Origin: Lacticaseibacillus thailandensis DSM 22698 = JCM 13996
GTDB lineage: Bacteria > Bacillota > Bacilli > Lactobacillales > Lactobacillaceae
Direction: 5' to 3'
Length of the DNA stretch: 64,000 bases
NCBI RefSeq assembly: GCF_001312865.1
Contig: NZ_BBER01000001.1
Coordinates: 310,001-374,000, forward strand
The notes beneath the pieces were generated by a model. The model worked only from the letters and a program-made list of their open reading frames with translations. It was not told the origin of the DNA and searched no databases. Position 1 is the first letter of the stretch; every line of letters starts with the position of its first letter. A program made the translations under genes and the position numbers. Positions 47,181-58,159 of this stretch are shown one piece after another.

Positions 47181-50100
47181 ATGGAGTTTGTACAACTACA
47201 AGTGGTGTCGAGCGGTAGTATCTTGCAGAGCCCGACCAGCGTCCAGGCGTATATTTCAGCAGCAACCGCGCGGGGTTATCACGCGTTGGCGATCACCGAC
47301 GTCAACGTGGTGTATAATCTGGTGCCGTTTTATGATGCCGCCAAAAAGGGGGGGCTCAAACCGCTTTTAGGTATGACACTACGGTTAGGGGATGGGACTG
47401 ATTGTATCTTGCTGATCCATTCCCAGGCGGGGTACGCCCAACTCATGCGGCTCAGTAGCCAGGTCATGACGAACCAAGTCGCTGGTATTGACGATATTGG
47501 TGACCTGAACGGTTTAGTGGCCGTGACGACCGCCACGGGGCGCATGATGGCCGCGTTAACTGCCGGTGATGGTAACACCGCTTGGAACGTCGTCAGTGCG
47601 CTACAAAGCCACCATCCTGACCAGGTATTTGTCGGCATTCCGGCGTCCGCTTTGGCTTCCGACCTGCCCGCCTTTGCGCGGGTGCACCACCTGACCGCTG
47701 TGGCTCTGGGTGACGTCCGCTACCGCGATCCTGATGATGCCTTGGCGGCCCGGGTCTTGCAGGCAATTGGTGCCGGTGAGCGAGTGGACCTGCAGGCCGA
47801 CGGTGGTCCGGGTGCGTACGACCTGCCCGAGATGAATGCGGCGGCCGCACCATTTGTTGCCGCAGACATGGCGTCACTGGTTGCGACCACGGTGGCACTA
47901 GCGGGAGAGTGCACGGTAGATATTCCCGTCGTGCGCACTCAGTTGCCAGCTTTTCCGGACACGGATGGGTTACCGGCGGGTGAATACTTGGCGCGCCTAG
48001 CGTGGACCGGATTGCAAAGTCGTTTGCAGGTCAGCAGTCGGGATGATATTCCTGGTGACTACCAGGAGCGCATGCACCACGAATTGGCCGTGATTGGCTC
48101 GATGGGGTTCGATGATTATTTTCTGATTGTGGGAGACATTGTTCAGGAGGCTCACCGGCGGGGCATTTTGACCGGCCCAGGGCGTGGGTCCGCCGCCGGG
48201 TCCTTGGTCGCCTTTGCCTTGGGCATCACCACCGTGGATCCGCTGCATTACCACTTACTGTTTGAACGGTTTCTGAACCCGAACCGGGGCCAAATGCCCG
48301 ATATTGACTTGGACATCCAGGATGATCGGCGTGACGAAATGATTGATTACGTCCGGACGCGGTACGGCACTGACCACTTTGCCCAAATTATGGCGTTGGG
48401 GACACTGGGGCCTAAGCAGGCCATTCGAGACGTCGGACGCGTGCTCGGGCGACTCCAACACGAAGTGGATGCTATTGCGGGTGCAGTACCTAGTGGTGCC
48501 GAGACCATTGACGCCGCGCTCCAAGGTTCCCAGCAACTTGCCAACATGCGGGCGGATAGTGCGACGGTGGCGACCACGTTGAACCTGGCTAGTCGTCTGA
48601 CGGGGATTCCCAGGAACGTTACGACCCACGCGGCCGGCGTAGTGCTGTCCCGGCCGCCGCTGGTGGAGACCATTGCTGTGCAGACGTTGCCAACGGGCTC
48701 GGGTGAGCAGACACAGGGTACCAAAGAGGTGGTCGAACGCCTGGGACTGTTAAAAATCGACCTACTGGGTCTGCGTACGTTGGGGTTATTGGCGCAGATT
48801 TTGTTGTACGTGCGGCGTCAAGCCGGCGACGACTTTGACCCAGAGCAGATTCCCCTCGATGATCCCGACACACTGAAATTATTCCAGGAGGGTGATACTC
48901 TCGGCGTCTTTCAGTTTGAAAGTGCGCCGATGCGGCGCGTGCTTCGGCAAGTGCGGCCCCGCGGCTTTGAAGACGTGGTCGCCACGACGGCTTTGTACCG
49001 GCCGGGACCAATGGAGTACATCAACGACTTTGCGGCCCGCATGCACGGGGAACAGCCGGTAACTTACGTAACGCCACTGCTCGCGCCAATTTTGGATGCC
49101 ACTTATGGCATCATCGTCTACCAAGAGCAAGTTATGCAGGTGGCCAGCGCTATTGGCGGTTTTGATATGGCGGCCGCCGACGATTTACGGCGGGCGATGA
49201 GTAAGAAAAATAAAGCAAAAATCGATGCTGGGCGTACCCGGTTTATTCAGGGAGCGGAGGCGCACGGGCTGAGCGCGGACGACGCCACTGCGGTGTACGC
49301 CGACATTGAGCGTTTTGCCGGTTACGGCTTCAATCGCAGTCACGCGGTGGCGTATGGTAAGCTGGCTTTTTGGTTGGCCTACCTCAAAGTGCATTACCCC
49401 GCAGCATTTTACACGGCGCAATGTAACCGTAATTTGGGTAATACTACCAAGTTGCGGACGCTGATCAACGCGGCGCGGCATGCTGGGGTCACCGTACTGG
49501 GCCCAGATGTCAACTGGTCTGGACGGGGGTTCCACCTGAACCGCAAAGGGGCGATTCGGGTGGGCCTCAGCAACGTCCGTGGGTTGCGCCGTGACTTTGT
49601 GGCGGCCCTAGTTGACGAGCGGCAGGCGCACGGCCAGTTCCAGTCATATGCAGACTTGCTACTACGCCTACCCGCGCAGTGGCTTGACGCCAAAGTGCTT
49701 GCGCCGTTGATTCAGGTGGGAGCGTTGGACCGGCTGGTAACTAACCGGGCCGTGGCCTTGGCCGAGCTGGAGGGCGTCCTGACCGCGGTAGACTTGGCCG
49801 CGGGGGATGCGGACCTGCTCAAAAACTTATGGCCTAAGCCGGTGGCGGTAACGCCCAGCACGACCGCCGAGGATGATGCAATGGCCGCTAGCGTTTTGGG
49901 TTACTACCTGAACGGCCATCCTACCAGCCAGTACGCTGATGTGGTTGCGGGTACTCATGCGGTTGCGCTGAACCAAGTGGGCATCGGGCGTAACGTGGCC
50001 GTGGTGGTGCTAATCACGGCTGTGCGGCAAATCAAAACCAAACAAGGGTTGACGATGGCTTTTTTTGACCGTCGAGGACGGCACCGGGAGTGCGGACGTG

Positions 50101-50487
50101 ACCGTCTTTCCGCGCACTTACCAGGAGTCGCAGCCACTGACCACTAACGCGGTGTACTTGTTACGGGGCAAAGGTGAGCGGCGTGAGCGCGACGACGGAC
50201 CCGCCATCATTGCCAATTCGCTCACTCCGATTGCTGCGGCGCGGGCTGCCTTACCCCAAATTGTGTTTCTGAACCTTGGACAGCAACCGGACGTCGCGTT
50301 GCGTGCGGAGGTGGCGGAAATCATCGCCACTCACCGCGGACCTAGTCCAGTGGTGCTCGTAGCTGATGGACACCGGCTGCCAACTAAACGGCCCCAATCA
50401 TTAGCGGTTACGGCTGCCGTGCTAGACCAATTGCGGACTGTTCTGGGTACGGATGCGGTGGTCACCCGACCGTTACGACAAAAGTAA
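47181..50487 (+). CDS. dnaE: DNA polymerase III alpha subunit DnaE (one frame break)
   Basis: DnaE is the error-prone replicative polymerase that extends primers in Gram-positives alongside PolC. Corrected length is about 1101 residues. An N-terminal PHP domain is present but lacks the usual metal-binding His residues (AITDVN where TDHG is usual), so it is probably inactive as a nuclease. The polymerase core has GPGRGSAAGSLV, PDIDLDIQD and YQEQVMQVA. A C-terminal OB domain follows. The frame breaks in seven T near 50060, where six give MAFLTVEDGTG. ATG 47181 follows TGAGGTGG. TATAAT (47157-47162) is a likely -10. It precedes pfkA-pyk as in other lactobacilli. Confidence 0.95.
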
Positions 50488-50600
50488 GATTCTCTTGAGA
50501 AAAGTGTCGGTTGCTGGCGACTTTATTTCTGAAAAGTGGTAGACTGATTTTGTTTGGGGTTGAGGTTTTTGACCCACAGAAATTCACGTGAGGTGGAAAG

Positions 50601-51560
50601 ATGAAACGCATTGGTATTATGACCAGCGGTGGGGATGCTCCGGGCATGAACGCCGCGGTGCGTGCCGTAACGCGTAAGGCTGAGCACGAAGGCCTAGAAG
50701 CATACGGCATTAACTACGGTTTTGCCGGCCTGCTGGCTGGTGATATCTTCCGGATCGATTCCCGCACGGCTGATGACATTATCAACCGTGGTGGGACCAT
50801 CCTTTATTCTGCACGGTTCCCTGAATTTGCTCAGGAACCCGTGCAGTTAAAGGGTGTGGAGCAACTCAAGAAGTTTGGTATTGACGCAATCGTTGTTATC
50901 GGTGGTGATGGTTCCTACCATGGTGCACTGCGCCTGAACGAGCATGGTTTCAACGCCATGGGTCTGCCGGGGACAATCGATAACGATATTCCGTACACGG
51001 ACTTCACGATTGGTTTCGATTCTGCTTTGAACACTGCTGTCCACGCGATGGACAACCTGCGCGATACGGCTGCTAGCCACGAACGGACCTTCGTCGTGGA
51101 AGTGATGGGTCGTAATGCTGGTGACATCGCTATGTGGGCAGCGGTTGCGAGTGCCGCGGAGGACGTGATCATTCCTGAAAAGGATTTTGATGTCGCTGAA
51201 GTGGCCGCTAAGCTCAAGAGTAGTCGTGCCCGCGGCCAGAAGCACGCCATTATCGTGCTGGCTGAAGGCGTCATGACCGCTGCTGAGTTTGCCGACAAGT
51301 TGAAGCCATATGGAGACTTCCAGCTACGCGCCACGACCATTGGTCATGTGCAGCGTGGTGGGAGCCCAACTGCCTTTGACCGGGTATTGGCTTCGCGGAT
51401 GGGTAGCTACGCCGTTGAACTCCTGATGGAGGGCAAGGGTGGCCTGGCCATCGGTATTCAGAACAACAAGCTGGTTACCCACAACATGCTTGATTTGTTC
51501 GACGCTAAGCACGAGCCCGAAATGGACGTTTACAAGGTTGCAAAAGAGCTCGCGTTTTAG
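50601..51560 (+). CDS. pfkA: ATP-dependent 6-phosphofructokinase
   Basis: PfkA phosphorylates fructose 6-phosphate, the committed step of glycolysis. The 319-residue product has [18 protein letters not shown], the ATP-site GGDGSY, the catalytic GTIDNDI and the [11 protein letters not shown] motif. Intact frame, normal length, GAGGTGG ahead of ATG. It lies 61 bases upstream of pyk and is probably co-transcribed with it. Obligately heterofermentative lactobacilli generally lack this gene, so its presence constrains the host. Confidence 0.97.
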   Translation: MKRIGIMTSGGDAPGMNAAVRAVTRKAEHEGLEAYGINYGFAGLLAGDIFRIDSRTADDIINRGGTILYSARFPEFAQEPVQLKGVEQLKKFGIDAIVVIGGDGSYHGALRLNEHGFNAMGLPGTIDNDIPYTDFTIGFDSALNTAVHAMDNLRDTAASHERTFVVEVMGRNAGDIAMWAAVASAAEDVIIPEKDFDVAEVAAKLKSSRARGQKHAIIVLAEGVMTAAEFADKLKPYGDFQLRATTIGHVQRGGSPTAFDRVLASRMGSYAVELLMEGKGGLAIGIQNNKLVTHNMLDLFDAKHEPEMDVYKVAKELAF

Positions 51561-51621
51561 TTAACTTAATTCTGGTAACACTGTTTAAAAACATTTTTGC
51601 AAAAAAGGAGATTTTTCATTT

Positions 51622-53387
51622 ATGAAAAAGACCAAGATCGTCAGCACGCTTGGACCTGCTAGCAACACGACCGATATCATCGTTAAGTTGATTGAGGCTG
51701 GTGCCAACGTTTTCCGCTTCAACTTCTCTCATGGTGACCACGAAGAACACCTGGCCCGCATGAACATGGTTCACGAAGCGAGAAGATTACTGGTAAGACC
51801 GTTGGTATCATGCTTGATACTAAGGGTGCCGAAATCCGTACGACCGTTCAGAACACGCCTAATGGCAAGATTGAATTCCACACCGGTGATGTGGTTCGTA
51901 TCTCCATGGATGCATCTCTGGAAGGTACTAAGGACAAGATTGCCGTTACTTACCCTGGTCTGTACGATGACACCCATGTTGGTGGCCACGTGCTTTTTGA
52001 CGATGGTTTGATCGACGTTCTGATTACCGAAAAGGATGACGAACACCGTGAACTGGTTACCAAGGTTCAGAACGATGGTGTCTTGGGTGGCCGCAAGGGT
52101 GTTAACGCCCCTGGTGTTGCTATCAACCTGCCTGGTATCACTGAAAAGGATGCCAGCGACATTCGCTTTGGTTTGGACAACGGTATCAGCTTCATCGCTG
52201 CTTCCTTCGTTCGTAAGCCACAGGATGTTCTGGACATTCGTGAACTGCTTGAAGAAAAGCACCAGGAACAGGTTCAGATCTTCCCTAAGATCGAATCCCA
52301 GGAAGGTATCAACAACATTGATGACATCCTGAAGGTTTCCGATGGTCTGATGGTTGCCCGTGGTGACATGGGTGTCGAAATTCCATTCGAACACGTGCCA
52401 TTAGTGCAGAAGTCTTTGATCAAGAAGTGCAACGCCTTGGGCAAGCCCGTTATCACTGCTACCCAGATGCTGGACTCCATGCAGGAAAACCCTCGTCCAA
52501 CGCGTGCCGAAGTTAACGACGTTGCTAACGCCGTCTTCGATGGTACTGACGCAACGATGCTTTCCGGTGAATCCGCTAACGGTGATTACCCCGTTGAATC
52601 CGTTGCCGCAATGGCCCGGATCGACGAGTACACTGAAAAGGCCATGGTTGACCAGGATGCTTACGCTTTGAAGCAGTACTCCAACCAGTCCGTCACGGAA
52701 TCTGTTGGCCAGGCAGTGGCTCACACCGCTCGTAACTTGGGCGTTAAGACCATTGTTGCCGCTACTAACTCCGGTTACACGGCTCGTATGATCAGCAAGT
52801 ACCGTCCAAAGGCTGACATCTTGGCTTTGACCTTCAGCGAAAAGACCCAGCGTGGTTTGATGATCAACTGGGGTGTTGTCCCAGAAATCATCGAGAAGCC
52901 ATCTTCTACTGACGACATGTTCGATGTTGCCACGAAGAAGGCCCAGGAATTGGGCTTCGCTGAAGAAGGTGACCTGATCCTGATCACTGCCGGTGTGCCA
53001 GTTGGTGAAACTGGTACGACCAACGTTATGAAGGTTCAGCTGATTGGTTCTAAGCTGACCCAGGGTTCTGGCGTTGGTGACCAGACTACTGTTGGTAAGG
53101 CTGTTGTTGCTACGACTGCAAGCGAAGCTGTTTCGAAGATGCAGAAGGGTGACATCCTGGTTACTAAGACGACCGACAAGGACTACCTGCCAGCAATCGA
53201 AAAGGCTGCTGCCGTGGTTGTTGAAGCCGGTGGTTTGACTAGTCACGCTGCCGTTGTGGGTATCGCTATGGGTATCCCAGTGGTTGTTGGCGCCGATGAC
53301 GCAACGACTGTCATCAACGATGGTCAGGTCATCACCGTTGATTCCCGTCGTGGTATCGTCTACAAGGGTGCTACGAACGCCATCTAA
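51622..53387 (+). CDS. pyk: Pyruvate kinase (one frame break)
   Basis: Pyruvate kinase makes pyruvate and ATP from phosphoenolpyruvate. Corrected length is about 588 residues. It opens MKKTKIVSTLGPAS, contains MVARGDMGVEIPFE and TATQMLDSM, and ends with an extra C-terminal PEP-utilising-like domain (GGLTSHAAVVGIAMGIPVVVG) found in Bacillus-type enzymes. The frame breaks near 51783, where AAA is read as AA and HEARKITGKTVGIMLDTKG is split. GGAG precedes the ATG. Codon bias is strong, indicating high expression. Confidence 0.96.
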
Positions 53388-53420
53388 TGGTGTAACCATC
53401 AAATAATGTTTTCAAACTCG

Positions 53421-53458
53421 AGGGGTGTGACACACTTGGTGTGTTGCACCCCTTTGGG
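53421..53458 (+). terminator. pyk terminator
   Basis: AGGGGTG (53421-53427) with CACCCCT (53447-53453), and CACAC with GTGTG inside. The T tract is short. Confidence 0.7.
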
Positions 53459-53651
53459 TTATACATAGGCAGTTCTGGGGTAGCGGGTGAGTCCCCAGGA
53501 TGGCCATTACCCCTTTCCGGTGCGTTGACATGGTCAATGGCTGGCAGGGGTGGTAAACTAACAATTAAGAAAGCCTTACGACGCACGCATCCTGCAGTGC
53601 GTCGGGGCAACCAAGGGTGGCCGTAAGCCCTGGCCAAATAAGGAGAAAATA

Positions 53652-54533
53652 ATGGATTTTAACGGACAGACAGTTACTGGTAAAGTGACGGATAGCAATG
53701 ACGAGTACGTGTATGTGCAGTATCAGGGCATCACGATGGCGGTGGCGCGCGATGAGTTTACTGACGTGCCCACGCTGGGGAGTGATGTGACTGGCTTTGC
53801 CTACGAAAACGAGCATCGCGATCCCCGGATGACCACCAAGCCGTTGGCTATCAGTGAGTCGGAGTATGCTTTTTGCCCCGTCGTGCAGGTGCGGCGGGAT
53901 CTGGGAGTGTTTGTGGATGTCGGTTTACCGGACAAGGACGTGGTGGTCAGTTTGGACGACCTCCCGTTGGAGAACCGCTTGTGGCCAGCCCGTGGCGATA
54001 AGTTAATGGTCCGGTTGGAACTGGACAAAAAGCACCGTATGTGGGGCAAGCTGGCTTCACCGGACTTCTTCCCGCAGTTGGCACACATTGCCCATGATGA
54101 CATGAAGAATAAAGACGTTACCGCCACCGTTTACCGCTTGAAGTTGGCGGGCACGTTGGTGTTCACTGATGACCATTATTTGGGTTTTATCCATCCGAGT
54201 GAACGTGATGCGGAACCGCGCTTGGGCCAGGTACTGCACGCGCGCGTAATCGGTATCCGCCAGGATGGCGGTTTGAACCTCTCATTGCGTCCACGGGCGT
54301 ACGAAGCCATCGATGATGATGCGGCGATGCTGCTGGCGGTCCTGCAACACAGTCATGATGGACGGTTGGCACTGACTGATAAGAGTGATCCGGCGGTCAT
54401 TCGTCAGCATCTCGACATCAGTAAGGGGGCGTTCAAGCGGGCTTTGGGACACCTGTTAAAGGTTCGCCGCGTGCGCGAAACGGATGGTTACGTGGAACTA
54501 CTACCACATGACGACACGGCCACCAAGGAGTGA
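53652..54533 (+). CDS. CvfB-like S1 RNA-binding protein
   Basis: A 293-residue protein of the CvfB/YitL family, which binds RNA and affects virulence gene expression in staphylococci. S1-like OB folds occupy the N-terminal two thirds (VQVRRDLGVFVDVGLPDKDVVV, HARVIGIRQDGGLNLSLR) and a C-terminal winged helix follows (ISKGAFKRALGHLLKVRRVR). Frame intact; AAGGAG lies ahead of ATG 53652. xerD begins six bases after its stop, so they share an operon, an order conserved in lactobacilli. Confidence 0.88.
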   Translation: MDFNGQTVTGKVTDSNDEYVYVQYQGITMAVARDEFTDVPTLGSDVTGFAYENEHRDPRMTTKPLAISESEYAFCPVVQVRRDLGVFVDVGLPDKDVVVSLDDLPLENRLWPARGDKLMVRLELDKKHRMWGKLASPDFFPQLAHIAHDDMKNKDVTATVYRLKLAGTLVFTDDHYLGFIHPSERDAEPRLGQVLHARVIGIRQDGGLNLSLRPRAYEAIDDDAAMLLAVLQHSHDGRLALTDKSDPAVIRQHLDISKGAFKRALGHLLKVRRVRETDGYVELLPHDDTATKE

Positions 54534-54539
54534 TGCGTC

Positions 54540-55421
54540 ATGGATGATTTGATTACCGACTTTTTACACTACCTGGCCGTGGAACGTGGCTTGGCGGACA
54601 ATACCCGCATCAGTTACGGCAATGACTTACACCGGTACGCCACGTGGTTAACCCAACAGCACATCACCACCGTGCCGGAAGAACGGACCACGGTGGTGGC
54701 GTTCCTGACGTCAGAAGCCGAAACGCTCGCTGCGACCAGTATGGCGCGCGAACAATCAGCGCTGCGCAAGTTTTACCGGTTCTTGGGGCGCCAGGGCGTC
54801 GTGACTAACGACCCCATGGACTTGATCGATGCCCCCAAGCCGGGCCGGCACCTACCGACCGTCCTGAGCATGGCGGAAATTGACCAACTGATGGCCGCTC
54901 CTGACGTGGACAAACCGCTGGGGTTGCGTGACCGCGCCATCTTTGAGGTGATGTATGCGACCGGGATGCGGGTGTCAGAAGTGGTCAACCTGAGCATGAA
55001 CCAGTTACACTTGGACATGCACCTGATCCAGGTTATCGGCAAGGGCGATAAAGAGCGGTTAGTGCCCATCAGTGAGCAAGCCGCTACCTGGTTGCGGCGT
55101 TACCTCGAGGACAGCCGACCGCAATTACTTCGTCGGACCGATCCCCACGTCGTCTTCCTTAACTTTCATGGTCGTCAACTCACACGCCAGGGAATTTGGA
55201 AGAACCTGAAGGCGTACATTGTTGATTTGGGGATCGACAAAGACGTGACGCCACACACATTACGCCATAGCTTTGCGACTAATTTGCTTGCGAATGGCGC
55301 CGATTTACGGGTGGTCCAAGAAATTTTGGGTCATGCCGACATTAGTACCACGCAGTTATACACGCACTTGTCGAACGGCCGGCTGGCGGAGGTCTATCAC
55401 GCCACCCATCCGCGCGGCTAA
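54540..55421 (+). CDS. xerD: Tyrosine recombinase XerD
   Basis: XerD, with XerC, resolves chromosome dimers at dif. The 293-residue product has the SAM-like N-terminal core-binding domain and the catalytic set: Arg in TGMRVSE, Lys in GKGDKER, HTLRHSF, GHADISTTQLYTH with the Tyr nucleophile. Frame intact, normal length, AAGGAG near the ATG. Its location ahead of ribT-scpA-scpB, rather than next to phage genes, identifies it as the housekeeping recombinase. Confidence 0.93.
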   Translation: MDDLITDFLHYLAVERGLADNTRISYGNDLHRYATWLTQQHITTVPEERTTVVAFLTSEAETLAATSMAREQSALRKFYRFLGRQGVVTNDPMDLIDAPKPGRHLPTVLSMAEIDQLMAAPDVDKPLGLRDRAIFEVMYATGMRVSEVVNLSMNQLHLDMHLIQVIGKGDKERLVPISEQAATWLRRYLEDSRPQLLRRTDPHVVFLNFHGRQLTRQGIWKNLKAYIVDLGIDKDVTPHTLRHSFATNLLANGADLRVVQEILGHADISTTQLYTHLSNGRLAEVYHATHPRG

Positions 55422-55452
55422 CGGCGGATAACAGTAAGGTTTAGGTGAAATT

Positions 55453-55816
55453 ATGTTAGTAAAGTATAAACGCGACTACCAAAAAAATTGCGATGGGTTT
55501 CTTGTCGTTTGAACCTGACTTGAAGGTCCTGAGCAATTTGCAGGCCGAATTGAAGTTATTCGCTGAGGATGCGGGGCACCAATTGTACCTGTACAAAGAC
55601 GCGGATGATGATTTTTCTGGTGTGGTGGGGATCGAAGATGGTGATGGCTACGTGTTGGTCCGCCACCTGCAGTTAGCCCCGGCTTTGCGGAATCAGGAGA
55701 CCATCAACACAGTGTTGGATGAACTGGCCGCCCTCGTGGGGGCGCGCCGCATCATGGGCTCTCTAGAGACTACGCCGCTCATTATGCGGTGGGAGGAGCA
55801 CAGAAGGGAACAATAG
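55453..55816 (+). CDS. ribT: RibT-like GNAT acetyltransferase (one frame break)
   Basis: A 120-residue GNAT-type protein. The corrected start MLVKYKRDYQKIAMGFLSF leads to a compact acyltransferase fold (SGVVGIEDGDGYVLVRHLQLAP). It matches RibT, found in riboflavin operons of Bacillus and next to scpAB in lactobacilli. The substrate is unknown. A run of seven A near 55483 should be six; the other frame stops after 16 codons. ATG 55453 follows AGGTGA. Four bases separate it from scpA. Its residence here while ribU is 2.3 kb away is suggestive but not proof of a riboflavin role. Confidence 0.8.
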
Positions 55817-55819
55817 CGC

Positions 55820-56547
55820 ATGGCGTTAACGATTGTATTGAAGGATTTTGCGGGGCCACTTGATTTATTGTGGCACCTCATTAAGCAAGACAAACTGGAT
55901 ATTTACGATATTCCCATCGCCCAAATTACCGGTCAGTATTTGGAGTACCTGCAGGCCATGCAGGATAATGCCCTGGATATTGCTGGTGATTATTTTGTGA
56001 TGGCCGCCAGTTTGATGGCCCTCAAGAGTCGGATGTTGTTGCCCGAACCGGAGCCAGAGCCTGGTGACGACATGGTCGTTGACGATCCGCGCACGGAGTT
56101 GGTTGAGCAACTGCTTAATTATCAGGTTTATCAAGAAGCTGCGGGCCAGTTGCGTGATTTGGAAGTTGAGCGGAGTGCCTCGTTTGCCAAACCCGCTTCC
56201 TTACCCCCAGCCGACGTGACGGCCCCACTTGCGCCCGGTGCGGTCAAGCTGATTGACTTTCAGCGCGCCGTGGCGGCGGTCGTCCAGCGGGTGCAACGGC
56301 AGCTACTGCCGTGCGCCACATTGAAGCGGAGGCCAGTGCGACCATTGAGGAGACTATCGCGGCGATGAATAATCAGCTGCAAGAACTTGGTGATTGTGAG
56401 TTTACCCGGTTGATCGATGGTCATAACGTGGCTGCGGTGATTACGAGCTTTTTAGCCTTACTAGAAATGATGAAAACGGACACGATTATTTGTACGCAAG
56501 CCGGGCCCACGGAGCCCATTCACGTGTACTTGAAGGGGGCGGCATAA
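55820..56547 (+). CDS. scpA: Segregation and condensation protein A (one frame break)
   Basis: ScpA is the kleisin subunit bridging Smc heads in chromosome condensation. Corrected length is about 242 residues. The N-terminal signature [24 protein letters not shown] and [15 protein letters not shown] are classical, and the C-terminal winged helix ([11 protein letters not shown]...[15 protein letters not shown]) binds the Smc cap. Near 56298 one G is missing (GG read as G). Two bases separate its stop from the scpB start. Confidence 0.93.
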
Positions 56548-56549
56548 GC

Positions 56550-57155
56550 TTGCTGGGAGTAATAGAGGCAGTATTGTATGCTGCTGGTGAAGACGGAGTG
56601 GACCTACACACCTTGGCCGAGATTCTTGGTGTCAGTGTGGCGGCCACGCGGCAGCAGGTGGCCACGTTGGCTGACCAGATGGCGGCCGATGAGCAGCGAG
56701 GGTTGTTCATCCAGCAGTCGGGAGAGCGGTTTTACATGCTGACGAAGCCCGCGACGGCCTCGGCCCTCAAGAAGTACTTTCAGGGTCCGCCAGCAACTGG
56801 CCTGTCAAAAGCCGCGCTGGAGTGTCTGGCAATCATTGCTTACCAGCAGCCGGTCACACGGATCGATATTGATGAGGTCCGCGGGGTGCAGAGCTCGGGT
56901 TCGTTACAAACGCTGGTGACCCGGCAGCTTATTGCTGAAGCGGGGCGCAAAGATGCACCGGGGCGGCCGATCATGTACCGGACCACGGACGTGTTCCTGG
57001 ACTACTTTGGGTTACGCAGCCTGGATGATTTGCCGCCATTACCAACGACGGGGACACCGGATCCAGAAACGTTGGACTTGTTTGGACGCGAAGATATTGA
57101 TGGTGAGCCTACCAGTGTGACTAGTACGGACGGTACGCCCACGGAGGAGAAGTAA
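56550..57155 (+). CDS. scpB: Segregation and condensation protein B
   Basis: ScpB dimerises on ScpA through tandem winged helices. The 201-residue product contains IEAVLYAAGEDGVDLHTLAEIL and ALECLAIIAYQQPVTRIDIDEVRGV, the diagnostic ScpB text. The start is TTG 56550, about ten bases after AAGGGGG in the end of scpA; upstream frame is open but lies inside scpA. The Thr-rich acidic tail is typical. The stop abuts the rluB ATG. Confidence 0.93.
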   Translation: MLGVIEAVLYAAGEDGVDLHTLAEILGVSVAATRQQVATLADQMAADEQRGLFIQQSGERFYMLTKPATASALKKYFQGPPATGLSKAALECLAIIAYQQPVTRIDIDEVRGVQSSGSLQTLVTRQLIAEAGRKDAPGRPIMYRTTDVFLDYFGLRSLDDLPPLPTTGTPDPETLDLFGREDIDGEPTSVTSTDGTPTEEK

Positions 57156-57877
57156 ATGGCTGAACGACTACAAAAAGTGATTGCCCATGCAGGGGTCGCT
57201 TCCCGGCGCCATGCTGAGGAGCTAATTACCACGGGTCACGTAACGGTCAACGGACAGGTGGTTACCACGTTGGGCACCAAGGTGGATACCGGCGACCAGG
57301 TGGCCGTCAACGGCGTGCCGTTAAGCAAGGAGAAACTGCAGTACTTTCTCCTGTACAAGCCGCGTGGAGTAATCACTGCGGTGACAGACAACAAGGGGCG
57401 CAAAGTTGTGACGGACTTCTTTGAGGATGTGCGTGAACGGGTCTACCCGGTCGGGCGCTTAGACTACGACACTTCGGGCGCGCTGATCATGACCAACGAC
57501 GGTGATTTTGCCAATTTGATGATGCACCCGCGCTACCACATCGATAAGCGTTACGTGGCCAAAGTGGAGGGAATTCCAACTAACCTGCAGTTGCAACCGC
57601 TACGTGAAGGCGTGACGGTGGACGGGCGTAAATTGCGCCGGCGAAGGTCAAAATTTTGTCCCGCGATAACGGCGGTAAACGGACCGCCATTGTGGAGTTA
57701 ACGATTCACCAGGGGTTAAACCACCAGGTGAAGAAGATGCTGAAGCAGGTTGGTTTCCCCGTCATTAAATTGGCGCGTGAAGCCTTTGGCCCGTTAACGT
57801 TGGCGGGCATGTCAGCAGGCGATTACCGCAAGTTGACCCACCAAGAAGTGGCCAAACTGAAAGAGTTAGCTAAATAG
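57156..57877 (+). CDS. rluB: 23S rRNA pseudouridine synthase RluB-type (one frame break)
   Basis: RluB-type synthases make a pseudouridine in helix 90 of 23S rRNA. Corrected length is about 240 residues. An S4 RNA-binding domain (RLQKVIAHAGVASRRHAEELI) is followed by the catalytic GRLDYDTSGALIMTNDGDF with the active Asp. Near 57640 one C is missing (CCC read as CC), after which ...KVKILSRDNGGKRTAIVEL and HQVKKMLKQVGFPVIKL follow. ATG 57156 follows GGAGGAG at the end of scpB, completing the ribT-scpA-scpB-rluB run. Confidence 0.93.
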
Positions 57878-57879
57878 GC

Positions 57880-57907
57880 TTGTAATTATATTGCGACATG
57901 TTACTAT
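57880..57907 (+). promoter_or_regulatory. ribU promoter
   Basis: TTGTAA (57880-57885), 16 bases, TACTAT (57902-57907), placing transcription start just ahead of the FMN aptamer. Confidence 0.5.
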
Positions 57908-57932
57908 TAATTGGTAATTAAATAAACTGGTT

Positions 57933-58051
57933 CGTCTTCAGGGCAGGGTGCAATTCCCGACCGGCGGTAATAGCCCGCTACTCGTCACGGTTGTGGCGAC
58001 CGACTTGGTGTGATTCCAAGGCCGATAGTGAAAGTCTAGATGGAAGAAGAT
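57933..58051 (+). promoter_or_regulatory. FMN riboswitch (RFN element)
   Basis: The conserved RFN text is clear: CTTCAGGGCAGGGTG near 57936, CCCGACCGGCGGT near 57956, a variable arm, CCGACTTGGTGTGATTCC near 58000 and GATAGTGAAAGTC near 58024. The closing helix pairs GTCTTC with GAAGA at the two ends. FMN binding would favour the downstream terminator and switch ribU off. Confidence 0.96.
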
Positions 58052-58070
58052 GGGACTCTTTTTGCTGTCC

Positions 58071-58118
58071 TGACAAAAAGACCCGTCATCCTTGTGATGG
58101 CGGTTTTTCTTTGTCAGC
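58071..58118 (+). terminator. Riboswitch-controlled terminator of ribU
   Basis: GACAAAAAGACC pairs with GGTTTTTCTTTGTC around an inner CGTCATC/GATGGCG stem, with a T5 run, 20 bases past the aptamer. A further GGCGGT/ACCGCC hairpin lies at 58123-58147, directly next to the ribU ribosome binding site (TGGAGG). Confidence 0.75.
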
Positions 58119-58159
58119 ATGGCGGTCTCTCCGGGGCGAACCGCCTGGAGGTTTTTCTG

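Noticed and set aside
50050-50075. Programmed slippage on the T run in dnaE
   Set aside because: The same kind of one-base excess occurs at nearly every long A/T run in the window, so error is the simpler explanation.
52401-53402. 333-codon open frame antisense to pyk
   Set aside because: It mirrors a highly codon-biased gene, has no RBS and no recognisable domain; a shadow frame.
54540-55421. XerD as an integrase of a mobile element
   Set aside because: Its conserved position between cvfB and ribT-scpA and the absence of att repeats or cargo genes mark it as the housekeeping recombinase.
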